Shown here in pieces: positions 1 through 6,682 of a DNA stretch of 7,557 nucleotides. The notes beneath the pieces are model-generated. The model had not been told where the DNA came from, ran no database searches, and saw nothing but the letters and a program-made list of their open reading frames with translations. Source of the stretch: an archaeon (GTDB lineage: Archaea > Thermoproteota > Nitrososphaeria > Nitrososphaerales > CADDZS01); assembly GCA_021792315.1 (NCBI GenBank), contig JAJYUX010000078.1, positions 1-7,557 of the forward strand, read 5' to 3'. The stretch's first letter is position 1, and each line of letters opens with the position of its first letter. The position numbers were made by a program, and so were the translations under genes.

Positions 1-1699
1 ATCTATTTTGGATGTTCTCGAAGCGTTCGTCTCGGAATTCGAAGCTCACAGGAAGGATCTAGATACAGTGGATGCTGAGAAATTTGTCGAACTGTTGAGG
101 AGGTATGATGAAATTATTCAACTCAGATCCAGACTAGCGAGCTACGCATACATGTTCTTCTCCGAGGACACTAGATCTCAGGAAGCTAGGACTTTCAAAG
201 CTCGCGTGGAAGAGATAGATGCGGATGCTGCTAATCGAACCCTTTTCTTCAGTTTGTGGTGGAAGTCTGTTAGCGACGAAAGAATCAAGGAACTTTTACC
301 CGTGTCAGGCAACTATTCGTATTTCTTGGAGCGACTCATTCAAACCCGCCCGTACACACTCTCTGAACCAGTTGAGCAAACCATCAACTTGAAGGATATA
401 ACAGGTAGGAGTGCTTTACTTCAGATATATCACCAGATACGCGATTCGTTTGTCTATGAAGTCAAGGCGAATGGCGAAACTAAGCATCTAACGGAAGAAA
501 AAGTCAGGGATCTATTCTACAGTGCGAACAGAGAGCAGCGAGTCGCTGCCTATAGGGCCATGCTAACTAGATTTGAGCAAAACAAAGATGTGCTTGGAGA
601 AATATATCAGAATCTTGTCCGAGACTGGCGAAATGAAGGACTCAAACTAAGGAAGTATTCAAATCCAGTGTCAATTCGAAACGTCTCGAATGATGTTCCA
701 GATCAGGCGGTAGAAGCGCTCCTCGCCACTTGCAAGAAAAATACGACCCTGTTCCAAAGCTTCTTCAAGACAAAAGCAAAACTACTGCAACTGAATGACT
801 TCTCTCGGTCAGATATCTACGCGCCCCTTCCCTCTCATGTAGAAGAGAATTACACTTGGGCCGATGCTACAAAGATTGTTCTCGACACATTCAACGAGTT
901 TGATGCCGAATTTGGACGGCTGGCAAGAAACGTCATTTCTGAATCGCATGTGGACGCGGAACCAAGGGAAGGAAAAATGGGTGGCGCATACTGCATGAGT
1001 GTGACCCCATCTATCACACCATATGTCATGCTTAGCTATACTGGAACTCCACGAAGTGTATCAACACTCGCACACGAATTGGGGCACGCAATCCACGGCC
1101 AGCTTTCCTCCAAGATGAACAGCGTTTTGACACATGAGGCTCCGCTTCCTCTGGCCGAAACAGCCTCGGTATTCGGCGAACTACTTTTGACAGAAAGGCT
1201 GTTGAAGACATCGTCAGACTCCACAAAACAGAGCCTGATTGCTGGCATCGTGGATGATGGTTATTCGACAATATCTCGACAGGCGTTCTTCACGATATTT
1301 GAAGTTGAAGCGCATGAGTCAATACCAAAAGGAACTAGTATTGACGAGTTATGTTCAAAGTACTGGGATAATCTGAACCTGCAATTTGGAGACTCTGTGT
1401 CAATTCCAGATTATTTTAGGTACGAGTGGCTATCGATTCCTCATATCTATCAGACTCCTTTCTACTGTTATGCTTATTCATGGGGGAACTTACTCGTTCT
1501 TGCGCTTTATCGTCAGTACAAAGAAGAAGGTGTTCGCTCCTTTGCGCCAAAATACATGAAGCTACTTTCATACGGCGGGGGCGCTTCTCCAGAAAAGATA
1601 TTGCGAGAGAGCGGCTTCGATATTCGGACTGAGTCTTTCTGGCAGAGCGGGTTCGACGAACTTGCAAGTTTCGCGAGAGAGCTCGACAATCTGGTCTAG
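1..1699 (+). CDS. pepF: M3 family oligoendopeptidase F, 5' end cut by window edge
   Basis: Zinc metallopeptidase of the M3B (PepF) group, expected to cleave short peptides in the cytoplasm; no signal peptide or membrane segment is visible. Numbering from the TTG at base 8, the zinc-binding HELGH is at residues 356-360 (H356, catalytic E357, H360). The third ligand is probably E384 in the AETASVFGE segment, 24 residues later, the usual M3 spacing. The segment before HELGH (GGAYCMS, then YVMLSYTGTPRSVSTLA) and the C-terminal IPHIYQTPFYCYAYSWG with substrate-binding His/Tyr residues also fit PepF. The frame is open to the first base and the usual N-terminal W-D-L opening of PepF proteins is missing, so about 20-30 residues probably lie upstream; the TTG at 8 is only the first in-window candidate. 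It ends at TAG 1697-1699 and is separated from the next gene by its own promoter region. The family is certain; the peptide substrates cannot be told. Confidence 0.93.
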   Translation, partial: SILDVLEAFVSEFEAHRKDLDTVDAEKFVELLRRYDEIIQLRSRLASYAYMFFSEDTRSQEARTFKARVEEIDADAANRTLFFSLWWKSVSDERIKELLPVSGNYSYFLERLIQTRPYTLSEPVEQTINLKDITGRSALLQIYHQIRDSFVYEVKANGETKHLTEEKVRDLFYSANREQRVAAYRAMLTRFEQNKDVLGEIYQNLVRDWRNEGLKLRKYSNPVSIRNVSNDVPDQAVEALLATCKKNTTLFQSFFKTKAKLLQLNDFSRSDIYAPLPSHVEENYTWADATKIVLDTFNEFDAEFGRLARNVISESHVDAEPREGKMGGAYCMSVTPSITPYVMLSYTGTPRSVSTLAHELGHAIHGQLSSKMNSVLTHEAPLPLAETASVFGELLLTERLLKTSSDSTKQSLIAGIVDDGYSTISRQAFFTIFEVEAHESIPKGTSIDELCSKYWDNLNLQFGDSVSIPDYFRYEWLSIPHIYQTPFYCYAYSWGNLLVLALYRQYKEEGVRSFAPKYMKLLSYGGGASPEKILRESGFDIRTESFWQSGFDELASFARELDNLV

Positions 1700-1759
1700 A
1701 CCAAGATTACACGAGATGTTCCTATTTGGCATGTTGTGACAAGCTTACCGGTCAAGATC

Positions 1760-1777
1760 CGAAAAATCCTAAAATAC
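1760..1777 (+). promoter_or_regulatory. BRE/TATA-like archaeal promoter of the acyl-CoA synthetase gene
   Basis: A purine-rich BRE-like stretch (CGAAAAAT, 1760-1767) runs into a TATA-like box (TAAAATAC, 1770-1777). With the usual archaeal spacing of about 27 bases from the box centre, transcription would start near 1800, only a few bases before the ATG at 1804. No Shine-Dalgarno sequence lies in front of that ATG, so a leaderless mRNA is likely. Seen by eye only. Confidence 0.55.
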
Positions 1778-1803
1778 AAAAATTAAGTCTACGATAGTAG
1801 ATT

Positions 1804-3750
1804 ATGGCAGAAACAGCCCCTTTCATCTGGAGGCCAGATGGCAAGCTTGTCGAAGAATCCAACTTGATGCGATTCATGAAACTTGTAGGAGTGGCATCTT
1901 TTCAAGAACTCCTGAAGCGATCGATAGACTCTCAGGAGTGGTTTTGGGAGACAGTAAGCAATTTCTTACAAATCGAGTGGTATTCTCCTTATTCGCTTGT
2001 TAAAGACGAATCAATGGGAAAGGAATGGACAAAGTGGTTCGTTGGCGGAAAGATCAATATCGTACATAACTGTATAGATAAGCACTCGAGCAAGCTCGAT
2101 GACAAAACAGCGCTAATTTGCGAATCAGAGGACGCCACTGCAAGAAGAGTCTTCACATACAAACAGCTTTCAGAACTCACCAACAAGGTGGCTGACGCTC
2201 TTAGGAGTCAATTGGGGGTCGAAAGAGGAGACAGGGTCGGCCTTTACATGGAAATGTCTGCAGAAGCTGTGGCGACGTTCTTTGCTATAATCAAGATCGG
2301 CGCGGTAGTCGTGCCTGTTTTCTCTGGTTATGGCAAGGATGCAATTAGCTCTCGACTGAGAGACTGTGCAGCAAAGACTGTCGTTGTTACAGAGTACTCT
2401 TACAGGCGGGGAAAGAAGATACCTATGCTCGACACGCTCCTTCTAGCTCTTCGAGATGTACCATCGGTGGCGGCTGTACTCGTTTCAGGAGAATCTCGGC
2501 AAATTGAGTGCAGGTCAGGGAATACAAAGATATTCAATTGGGAGTGTGTTTTGTCGGGATCTTCCGAATCGAAAAGCGAAGTTATGGACGCTGAAGACCC
2601 ATTCCTGATCATATACACATCTGGAACTACAGGAAAGCCAAAGGGAGCAGTTCATGTACACGGCGGCTTTCTTGTTAAGATCGCCGAAGAAATGGCCTTC
2701 CAGATAGATCTGAAATCCGATGACGTATTGTTCTGGTTAACAGACATGGGATGGATAATGGCCCCGTGGGAGCTCGTCGGAGCGTTTGCTCTAGGCGGAA
2801 CTATACTCGTCTATAGTGGAGCTCCTGATTATCCGACTGCTGGGAGGCTGTGGGAAGTGGTTGAATCAAACGGCGTAACGAAATTGGGAGTATCGCCGAC
2901 TCTGATTAGGGCGTTAAAGACGCACGGTGATGAAGATGTCCTAAAACACGATCTTACTTCATTGCAATTACTAGGTTCTACAGGAGAGCCATGGGATCCG
3001 GAGTCCTATAGATGGTTATTCAAGATAGTCGGAAATGACAGGTGTCCAATAATAAACCTCTCAGGCGGTACCGAGGTAGCGGCTTGTTTCCTTTCAGTGC
3101 ATCCAATCGTTCCAATCAAGGCCTGTAGCCTTGGAGGTCCAAGTCTCGGTATAGATGCGGACGTTGTCGACGAAACAGGCAAATCTGTGAGAAATCGAAC
3201 CGGAGATCTGGTAGTTCGAAGCTCTTGGCCAAGCATGACAAGAGGACTCTGGCGCGACCCGGAAAGATACATTCAATCCTACTGGTCGAAAATACCGAAC
3301 GTATGGATTCATGGAGACTGGGCTTCGATAGACACGGATGGCTATTGGTTTTTGCACGGACGTAGCGATGATACGATAAAGGTAGCAGGTAAGAGGATAG
3401 GGCCAGGAGAAGTCGAAAGTTCACTAGCAACTCACGAAAGTGTCCTGGAATCTGTTGCGATTGGAATCCCAGACAAGATGAAGGGAGAGATAATTGCATG
3501 CTTCGTTGTGCTAAAACCAAACTTCAAACCTAGCGAGCTTGTCAGGAATGATTTGACGAACTTAGTTGCGGCAACCTTGGGGGAGTCGATGCGTCCAGGA
3601 CTCGTGAAATTCGTGACCGCTATTCCCCGTACGCGAAATGCTAAACTGGTACGGCGACTAGTAAAGTGTCAGTGGCTCGGCTTGCCTCTGGGAGATACTT
3701 CAAACATAGAGGACATTGACACTTTGGAAGCGATTTCAAGTGCGCGCTGA
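1804..3750 (+). CDS. AMP-forming acyl-CoA synthetase (acetyl/acetoacetyl-CoA synthetase-like)
   Basis: A 648-residue adenylate-forming (ANL superfamily) enzyme that should turn a carboxylic acid, ATP and CoA into acyl-CoA, AMP and PPi. An ACS-type N-terminal cap (about residues 20-95) precedes the core. Visible motifs are the phosphate loop YTSGTTGKPKG (271-281), SGGTEVA (420-426; E424 is the A5 acidic residue), HGDWASID with D505 (A7), GRSDDTIKVAGKRIG (519-533; A8 hinge) and the catalytic lysine K614 in PRTRNAKLVRR (A10), close to Lys609 of bacterial Acs. The usual Gly before that lysine is Ala. The WWQTE motif of true acetyl-CoA synthetases, whose Trp limits the pocket to acetate, is replaced by SGGTE, and the D-x-G-W region reads DMGWIMAPW. 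Both resemble acetoacetyl-CoA synthetases more, so I infer an acid larger than acetate; the real substrate is unknown. The ATG is placed just after a promoter. The 3' end overlaps the next gene, suggesting co-transcription. Confidence 0.9.
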   Translation: MAETAPFIWRPDGKLVEESNLMRFMKLVGVASFQELLKRSIDSQEWFWETVSNFLQIEWYSPYSLVKDESMGKEWTKWFVGGKINIVHNCIDKHSSKLDDKTALICESEDATARRVFTYKQLSELTNKVADALRSQLGVERGDRVGLYMEMSAEAVATFFAIIKIGAVVVPVFSGYGKDAISSRLRDCAAKTVVVTEYSYRRGKKIPMLDTLLLALRDVPSVAAVLVSGESRQIECRSGNTKIFNWECVLSGSSESKSEVMDAEDPFLIIYTSGTTGKPKGAVHVHGGFLVKIAEEMAFQIDLKSDDVLFWLTDMGWIMAPWELVGAFALGGTILVYSGAPDYPTAGRLWEVVESNGVTKLGVSPTLIRALKTHGDEDVLKHDLTSLQLLGSTGEPWDPESYRWLFKIVGNDRCPIINLSGGTEVAACFLSVHPIVPIKACSLGGPSLGIDADVVDETGKSVRNRTGDLVVRSSWPSMTRGLWRDPERYIQSYWSKIPNVWIHGDWASIDTDGYWFLHGRSDDTIKVAGKRIGPGEVESSLATHESVLESVAIGIPDKMKGEIIACFVVLKPNFKPSELVRNDLTNLVAATLGESMRPGLVKFVTAIPRTRNAKLVRRLVKCQWLGLPLGDTSNIEDIDTLEAISSAR

Positions 3751-4639
3751 GTCCGATTCGTACTTGAATCTCATTCCAAACCTGCAGACTGCTGATTTCG
3801 AGAATTTGATGAAGAGGTTTCACAACAATGCTCTTAATGCGGTGTCTAAGAACCTCCAAAGCAATTCCATTCTATCGTACTCTGGAGGAATAGATAGCAG
3901 TTTACTAGAGGCACTTGCTTCCGAGGCGAGCGCGAGCAGAATCCCTTTGCTGTCACTGGCTGTAGAGGGTTCTTCAGACGCAAGAATGTTACAGGGTATT
4001 TCTGCTCCAATCGGGCAAACGAGTCTAGTAAAATGCATTGTACGCCGAACAGATGTGGAGGAGGCCGTACTGCAGGTTTCAAAGCTAGTTAGGGTAAGTA
4101 CACTTTCACATTTTGATGACTGCGTGTGCTTCTGGTTGATTGCAGACAGGGTCCGAAAATTGAGCAAGGCAAGCATAGTTGTTTCTGCGAACGGTCCAGA
4201 CGAGTTGTACTGCGGCTACGATAGATTCAGAAGAATTCTTGATACTAAGGGATACGATGAGGTTGAAAAAGAGATTGCTCACGCCCTCGATCAAGCAAGC
4301 TCGCTCAGAAAGGAAGTCAAACTCGTTCTTTCAAAGTTTGGACTGGATTCAGCCGAGCCGTTGCTGGATCAGGATTTCGTTTCTTTTTCACAATCAGAGA
4401 TTCCTGTCTATTACAAAATAATAAGGGGAAATGACAGGTTGAGAAAGAGGATCTGGAGAGCACTGGGGCGCAGACTGGGGATAAATGAGAGTGTGGTATT
4501 ACGTCCCAAGAAGGCCATGCAATACAGCATGGGAATTCACAAAGTTGTCACTTCACTATTGAAGAGAAAAGCCATTTGCATTGACTTCTCTTTTGATGGC
4601 GGAGAAAACATTCTCAAAACCAAGAGAGCCCAATTCTAA
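3740..4639 (+). CDS. Asparagine synthase-like PP-loop protein without glutaminase domain
   Basis: A stand-alone C-terminal (synthetase) domain of the AsnB family; these enzymes adenylate a carboxylate with ATP and then amidate it. The PP-loop SGGIDSS lies about 48-54 residues into this 299-residue product. NGPDELYCGY matches the second ATP/PPi-binding motif (G-x-G-x-D-E-L-F-G-G-Y in AsnB), with the Asp-Glu pair kept. RPKKAMQYSMGI near the C-terminus matches the archaeal AsnB-like consensus. The Cys-2 Ntn glutaminase domain is absent, so free ammonia, a partner amidase or another nucleophile must be used. The segment equivalent to E-x-R-x-P-F-L-D reads DSAEPLLD, with the Arg lost, so the acceptor may not be aspartate. 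Start: GTG 3740 follows a weak GGAAG nine bases upstream and overlaps the preceding stop by 11 bases. TTG 3716, TTG 3764 and ATG 3809 are alternatives; ATG 3809 would cut the first predicted helix. Probably in an operon with the acyl-CoA synthetase. Family is sure, reaction is not. Confidence 0.85.
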   Translation: MRAESDSYLNLIPNLQTADFENLMKRFHNNALNAVSKNLQSNSILSYSGGIDSSLLEALASEASASRIPLLSLAVEGSSDARMLQGISAPIGQTSLVKCIVRRTDVEEAVLQVSKLVRVSTLSHFDDCVCFWLIADRVRKLSKASIVVSANGPDELYCGYDRFRRILDTKGYDEVEKEIAHALDQASSLRKEVKLVLSKFGLDSAEPLLDQDFVSFSQSEIPVYYKIIRGNDRLRKRIWRALGRRLGINESVVLRPKKAMQYSMGIHKVVTSLLKRKAICIDFSFDGGENILKTKRAQF

Positions 4640-4698
4640 GCTCATGAATGAAAACCAGTAATCATGTTTGCATTCCATGGAAAGGTTCAGAGTTTAAC

Positions 4699-4706
4699 TT
4701 TTTAAT
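4699..4706 (+). promoter_or_regulatory. T-rich element: TATA-like box and/or terminator
   Basis: TTTTTAAT is the only AT-rich element in the 122-base gap between the PP-loop gene and the SelB-like gene. As a TATA box it would place the transcription start near 4730, giving a leader of about 32 bases without a Shine-Dalgarno site. The five-T run could instead, or also, end the upstream transcript, because archaeal termination uses T-runs without a hairpin. The sequence alone does not separate the two roles. Confidence 0.35.
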
Positions 4707-4761
4707 CCGTATCTGAGGGCTCTACAAGAACTCTCCTTCTGTTTGATCGAGTGCGAAGTGT

Positions 4762-5730
4762 ATGGACGGAAATCTCATTGGCGTCTTCGGAACAAACACA
4801 AATGCAAAGTCCAAATTGATCGCATCAATTGCCAAAAGAAGTGAAACCGAAGGTATCGTTGTATACTCGCGCGTCGAAGCTGGAAAACGATTTTCATTCC
4901 TAGATGACACCGGATTTCCAGACAAGATACAGGGATATGCTCGAATGGCATCTATATGCGATCATGCCTACTACATCTATCCCACAAGCGGAAAGCTCAC
5001 TAGCCCGGATGGCGAGCTCGCTGTATTGTTGGATGCATTCAGACTTGAGGGTTCGGTTCAACTCATCGACGCTTCATCCCTAGCATTCTCAGAAGTAATT
5101 AGGAACTCGTTCAAAGGACTTGTCTTATCATCGTTTCCAATAGTTGAAAGGGCCAGTTCTGCTTCACTGGTCGATTTGTCTTCGATTCATGACAGAGCGA
5201 GCCTTCCAAAGGGAAAGACACTGATCTATATAGATCGAGCCTTCACTGTGAAAGGAGTGGGCACAGTTGTACTCGGATTCGTTTTGTCGGGAGGGGTATC
5301 CATTCATGACAAGCTTCGTCTGATTCCCTCCGAAAGCGGAAAGCTAGCAGAAGTGAAAGGCATTCAGGTCAGCGACGAGGATTTCGATACGGTGGGAAGA
5401 GGCATACGCGTCGGCTTGTCGCTCAAAGGAGTGGAAGTCAAAGACTTAGAAAAGACATCTTGGCTCGATGACGGTTCAATTGAATTGTCGAACGAGATTG
5501 AATTTGAATTCGGACAAACACCATACTACAAACAACCTAGTTTGGACAGAGATCTTCACTTTGAAGTGAATGGGGAGATGCTCCCAGGTAGGATTATTCA
5601 AGGCACGAATTCAAGTCGAAGAATAGCAAAACTTGGACAATCAGTTCCAGTGTGGCCGGGTATGAGCCTAGCCGTTTTCGATCTGAATTCAAGAACTATT
5701 CGGGTCGTTGGCGCGGGATCGATGGTCTGA
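4762..5730 (+). CDS. Archaeal SelB-like / EF-Tu-like protein with degenerate GTPase domain
   Basis: A 322-residue homologue of translational GTPases of the SelB/EF-Tu type. Residues about 151-230 are a clear EF-Tu domain 2 barrel (RAFTVKGVGTVVLGFVLSGG at 159-178, then LKGVEVKDLE at 221-230), and 240-322 looks like domain 3. Residues 1-145 have the order of a G domain, but its signatures are broken. The P-loop position reads GTNTNAKS (10-17), with Ala where the conserved Gly precedes Lys-Ser. The D-x-P-G position reads DDTG (48-51). The N-K-x-D position reads LIDAS (101-105). The Walker-type Lys16-Ser17 survive, so residual nucleotide binding is possible, but normal GTP hydrolysis looks unlikely. 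It fits the archaeal SelB-like (aSelBL) family described as having unusual G domains. It lacks the long C-terminal SECIS-binding part of bacterial SelB. Role unknown; a ribosome- or tRNA-linked task is inferred. ATG 4762 is the only good start, since an in-frame TGA lies at 4744. Confidence 0.82.
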   Translation: MDGNLIGVFGTNTNAKSKLIASIAKRSETEGIVVYSRVEAGKRFSFLDDTGFPDKIQGYARMASICDHAYYIYPTSGKLTSPDGELAVLLDAFRLEGSVQLIDASSLAFSEVIRNSFKGLVLSSFPIVERASSASLVDLSSIHDRASLPKGKTLIYIDRAFTVKGVGTVVLGFVLSGGVSIHDKLRLIPSESGKLAEVKGIQVSDEDFDTVGRGIRVGLSLKGVEVKDLEKTSWLDDGSIELSNEIEFEFGQTPYYKQPSLDRDLHFEVNGEMLPGRIIQGTNSSRRIAKLGQSVPVWPGMSLAVFDLNSRTIRVVGAGSMV

Positions 5731-5866
5731 ACTGAATTACGAAGGCATTTCCATTTCTCACACCTGTCAATACTCGCTTTGAAACATGCTCGGAACATTA
5801 GCCGAGAAAGTTCGACTCGGGCAGCTGCGAATAGCGATGCTTGTTTGGCATCTGCAGACACGAGCA

Positions 5867-5880
5867 GGAAAGCAAAATAC
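5867..5880 (+). promoter_or_regulatory. BRE/TATA-like promoter of the IscA-like gene
   Basis: AGGAAAGC followed by AAAATAC (5874-5880) repeats the core heptamer of the box at 1771-1777. The predicted transcription start near 5904 leaves about 8 bases before ATG 5912, again without a Shine-Dalgarno site. This supports ATG 5912 over the upstream in-frame ATG 5786, because the latter would lie outside this transcript. Confidence 0.45.
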
Positions 5881-5911
5881 TCTAATAGTCGAAGCGCGGG
5901 ATCGACACGCT

Positions 5912-6319
5912 ATGCAAAAGTCTACTGGAAGGGTAGTTTCGCTAACACCACTTGCAATCGAACGCGTAAAGGAGTTCATGGGGAAAGACAAAAACGGATC
6001 GAATGGACTACGAATATTCGTAATGCCCGGCGGATGTTCGGGCTATCAATATGGAATGGTGCTAGAAAAGAACGCAAAAAGCGATGATATTTCTTGGTCT
6101 GAAAATGGAATTAATGTCTACATCGACAATCAGAGTGCACGATTGCTAGAAGGTGCCTCCATAGATTTTGTAGAAACGGTTCAGGGTGCTGGATTCAAAA
6201 TCGATAACCCAAATGCCGTGTCTTCGTGCGGCTGCGGAAATTCCTTCCACACCGAAGAAGGAGAACACAGTCACGAAGAGGCAGACTCGTGCGGCTGCGG
6301 GTGTGGCTGCGGGCACTAA
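5912..6319 (+). CDS. Iron-sulfur cluster assembly A-type protein (IscA/HesB family) with Cys/His-rich tail
   Basis: A 135-residue A-type carrier, expected to bind and pass on Fe-S clusters or iron to client proteins in the cytoplasm. The three family cysteines are present: Cys42 in GGCSGYQYGM, and Cys106 and Cys108 in SSCGCGNSF. The 64-residue gap between Cys42 and Cys106 equals that of E. coli IscA (35 to 99). After the normal end comes an added tail of about 22 residues: an acidic, His-containing linker (His113, His119, His121) and then SCGCGCGCGH, with Cys127, 129, 131, 133 and a final His135. This tail is coded partly by repeated DNA and may be an extra metal or Fe-S site. The frame is open back to ATG 5786, which would add 42 residues not expected in the family. 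I prefer ATG 5912, which also sits just after a TATA-like box. The gap to the convergent neighbour's stop is 15 bases. Family assignment is firm; the tail's role is unknown. Confidence 0.9.
   Translation: MQKSTGRVVSLTPLAIERVKEFMGKDKNGSNGLRIFVMPGGCSGYQYGMVLEKNAKSDDISWSENGINVYIDNQSARLLEGASIDFVETVQGAGFKIDNPNAVSSCGCGNSFHTEEGEHSHEEADSCGCGCGCGH
6224..6300 (+). repeat. Two copies of a 14-base CGCG-coding repeat inside the IscA-like gene
   Basis: TCGTGCGGCTGCGG occurs identically at 6224-6237 and 6287-6300. The copies are 63 bases (21 codons) apart and in the same frame, each coding for Ser-Cys-Gly-Cys-Gly. The first is the family's conserved cluster-binding motif, the second opens the unusual tail. 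Identical codons suggest a local duplication rather than independent origin. Confidence 0.75.
6290..6313 (+). repeat. Tandem 12-base Cys-Gly repeat, two units
   Basis: Units TGCGGCTGCGGG (6290-6301) and TGTGGCTGCGGG (6302-6313) differ at one silent position and together code for four Cys-Gly pairs, followed by CAC (His) and TAA. It is a small in-frame tandem expansion at the extreme 3' end of the gene. Confidence 0.75.
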
Positions 6320-6334
6320 GATAGAAACAATGAC

Positions 6335-6682
6335 CTAGCGGCTGGGGTCAAGCTGCTGCGGATCTTTCATGTACTCTCGCAGTTGCTCTTGCATAATTTC
6401 TTCGAATTTCTGAAAGTAGAGGCGAGTGGCATATGGCATTTCGTCGAGGTTTGTTTCTATCGCTTGGACTACAAAGGGTATTGCTCTTTTCGATGACTTG
6501 AATTCGAATTTCATTGGAAGTAACGGATCTTGAACCACAAAGATGCTGTCACGGAGTTCTTCGGTCGGACATAGCATTTTGGATTCGCGCTCAACTATTT
6601 CATACCATCGAGCTAGAACTTGCGGATCCAGTCCTGTCTGAAGGCTACGGATCGATTCTACTAGACTGCTTAGCGCATTCAT
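6335..6682 (-). CDS. Small conserved-looking protein of unknown function
   Basis: I do not recognise this 115-residue product as a named family. It is charged and soluble, without a signal peptide, membrane segment or cysteine pair. It looks mostly helical at both ends (LSSLVESIRSL near the start; ATRLYFQKFEEIMQEQLREY near the end). A central segment (VVQDPLLPMKFEFKSSKRA) looks like beta strand and has Pro, Lys and Arg patterning typical of a real protein. Start: ATG 6682 has AAGGA nine bases upstream and sits just before the first helix. ATG 6712 and TTG 6775 are in-frame alternatives giving 125 and 146 residues. The gene is convergent with the IscA-like gene and divergent from the oxidoreductase gene, so it is probably transcribed alone. 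Coding status is supported by its filling the space between two well-supported genes without overlap; function is open. Confidence 0.65.
   Translation of the reverse strand: MNALSSLVESIRSLQTGLDPQVLARWYEIVERESKMLCPTEELRDSIFVVQDPLLPMKFEFKSSKRAIPFVVQAIETNLDEMPYATRLYFQKFEEIMQEQLREYMKDPQQLDPSR

Noticed and set aside
1032..1667. Several 70-83-codon minus-strand open frames opposite the peptidase gene
   Set aside because: They are antisense to the HELGH region and C-terminal catalytic motifs, have no recognisable product, and are best explained as shadows.
3116..3520. 134-codon minus-strand open frame inside the acyl-CoA synthetase gene
   Set aside because: It lies wholly opposite conserved motifs of a well-supported gene, and its translation shows no domain-like pattern. 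It is a shadow.
1804..3750. 3-hydroxypropionyl-CoA or 4-hydroxybutyryl-CoA synthetase of an archaeal carbon-fixation cycle
   Set aside because: It is possible for the fold, but no cycle gene is nearby and sequence motifs alone do not fix the substrate, so I left the name general.
3748..3795. Possible selenocysteine or frameshift fusion: acyl-CoA synthetase TGA read through into the PP-loop gene
   Set aside because: The synthetase ends at the length and C-terminal motif (LGLPLGDTS and a short tail) expected, the PP-loop gene is in another frame with its own start codons, and I see no SECIS-like structure nearby. The SelB-like gene in the window is not evidence of Sec decoding by itself.
5785..5825. 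tRNA-like segment: hairpin followed by AGTTCGACTC resembling a T-loop
   Set aside because: The bases flanking the T-loop-like sequence (GAAAG and CGGGC) do not pair into a T-stem, and no acceptor stem or anticodon arm can be drawn around it.
6287..6313. CRISPR-like or mobile-element repeat
   Set aside because: The repeats are short, in frame, inside a coding region and extend the protein's own CGCG motif; there are no spacers, terminal inverted repeats or transposase.
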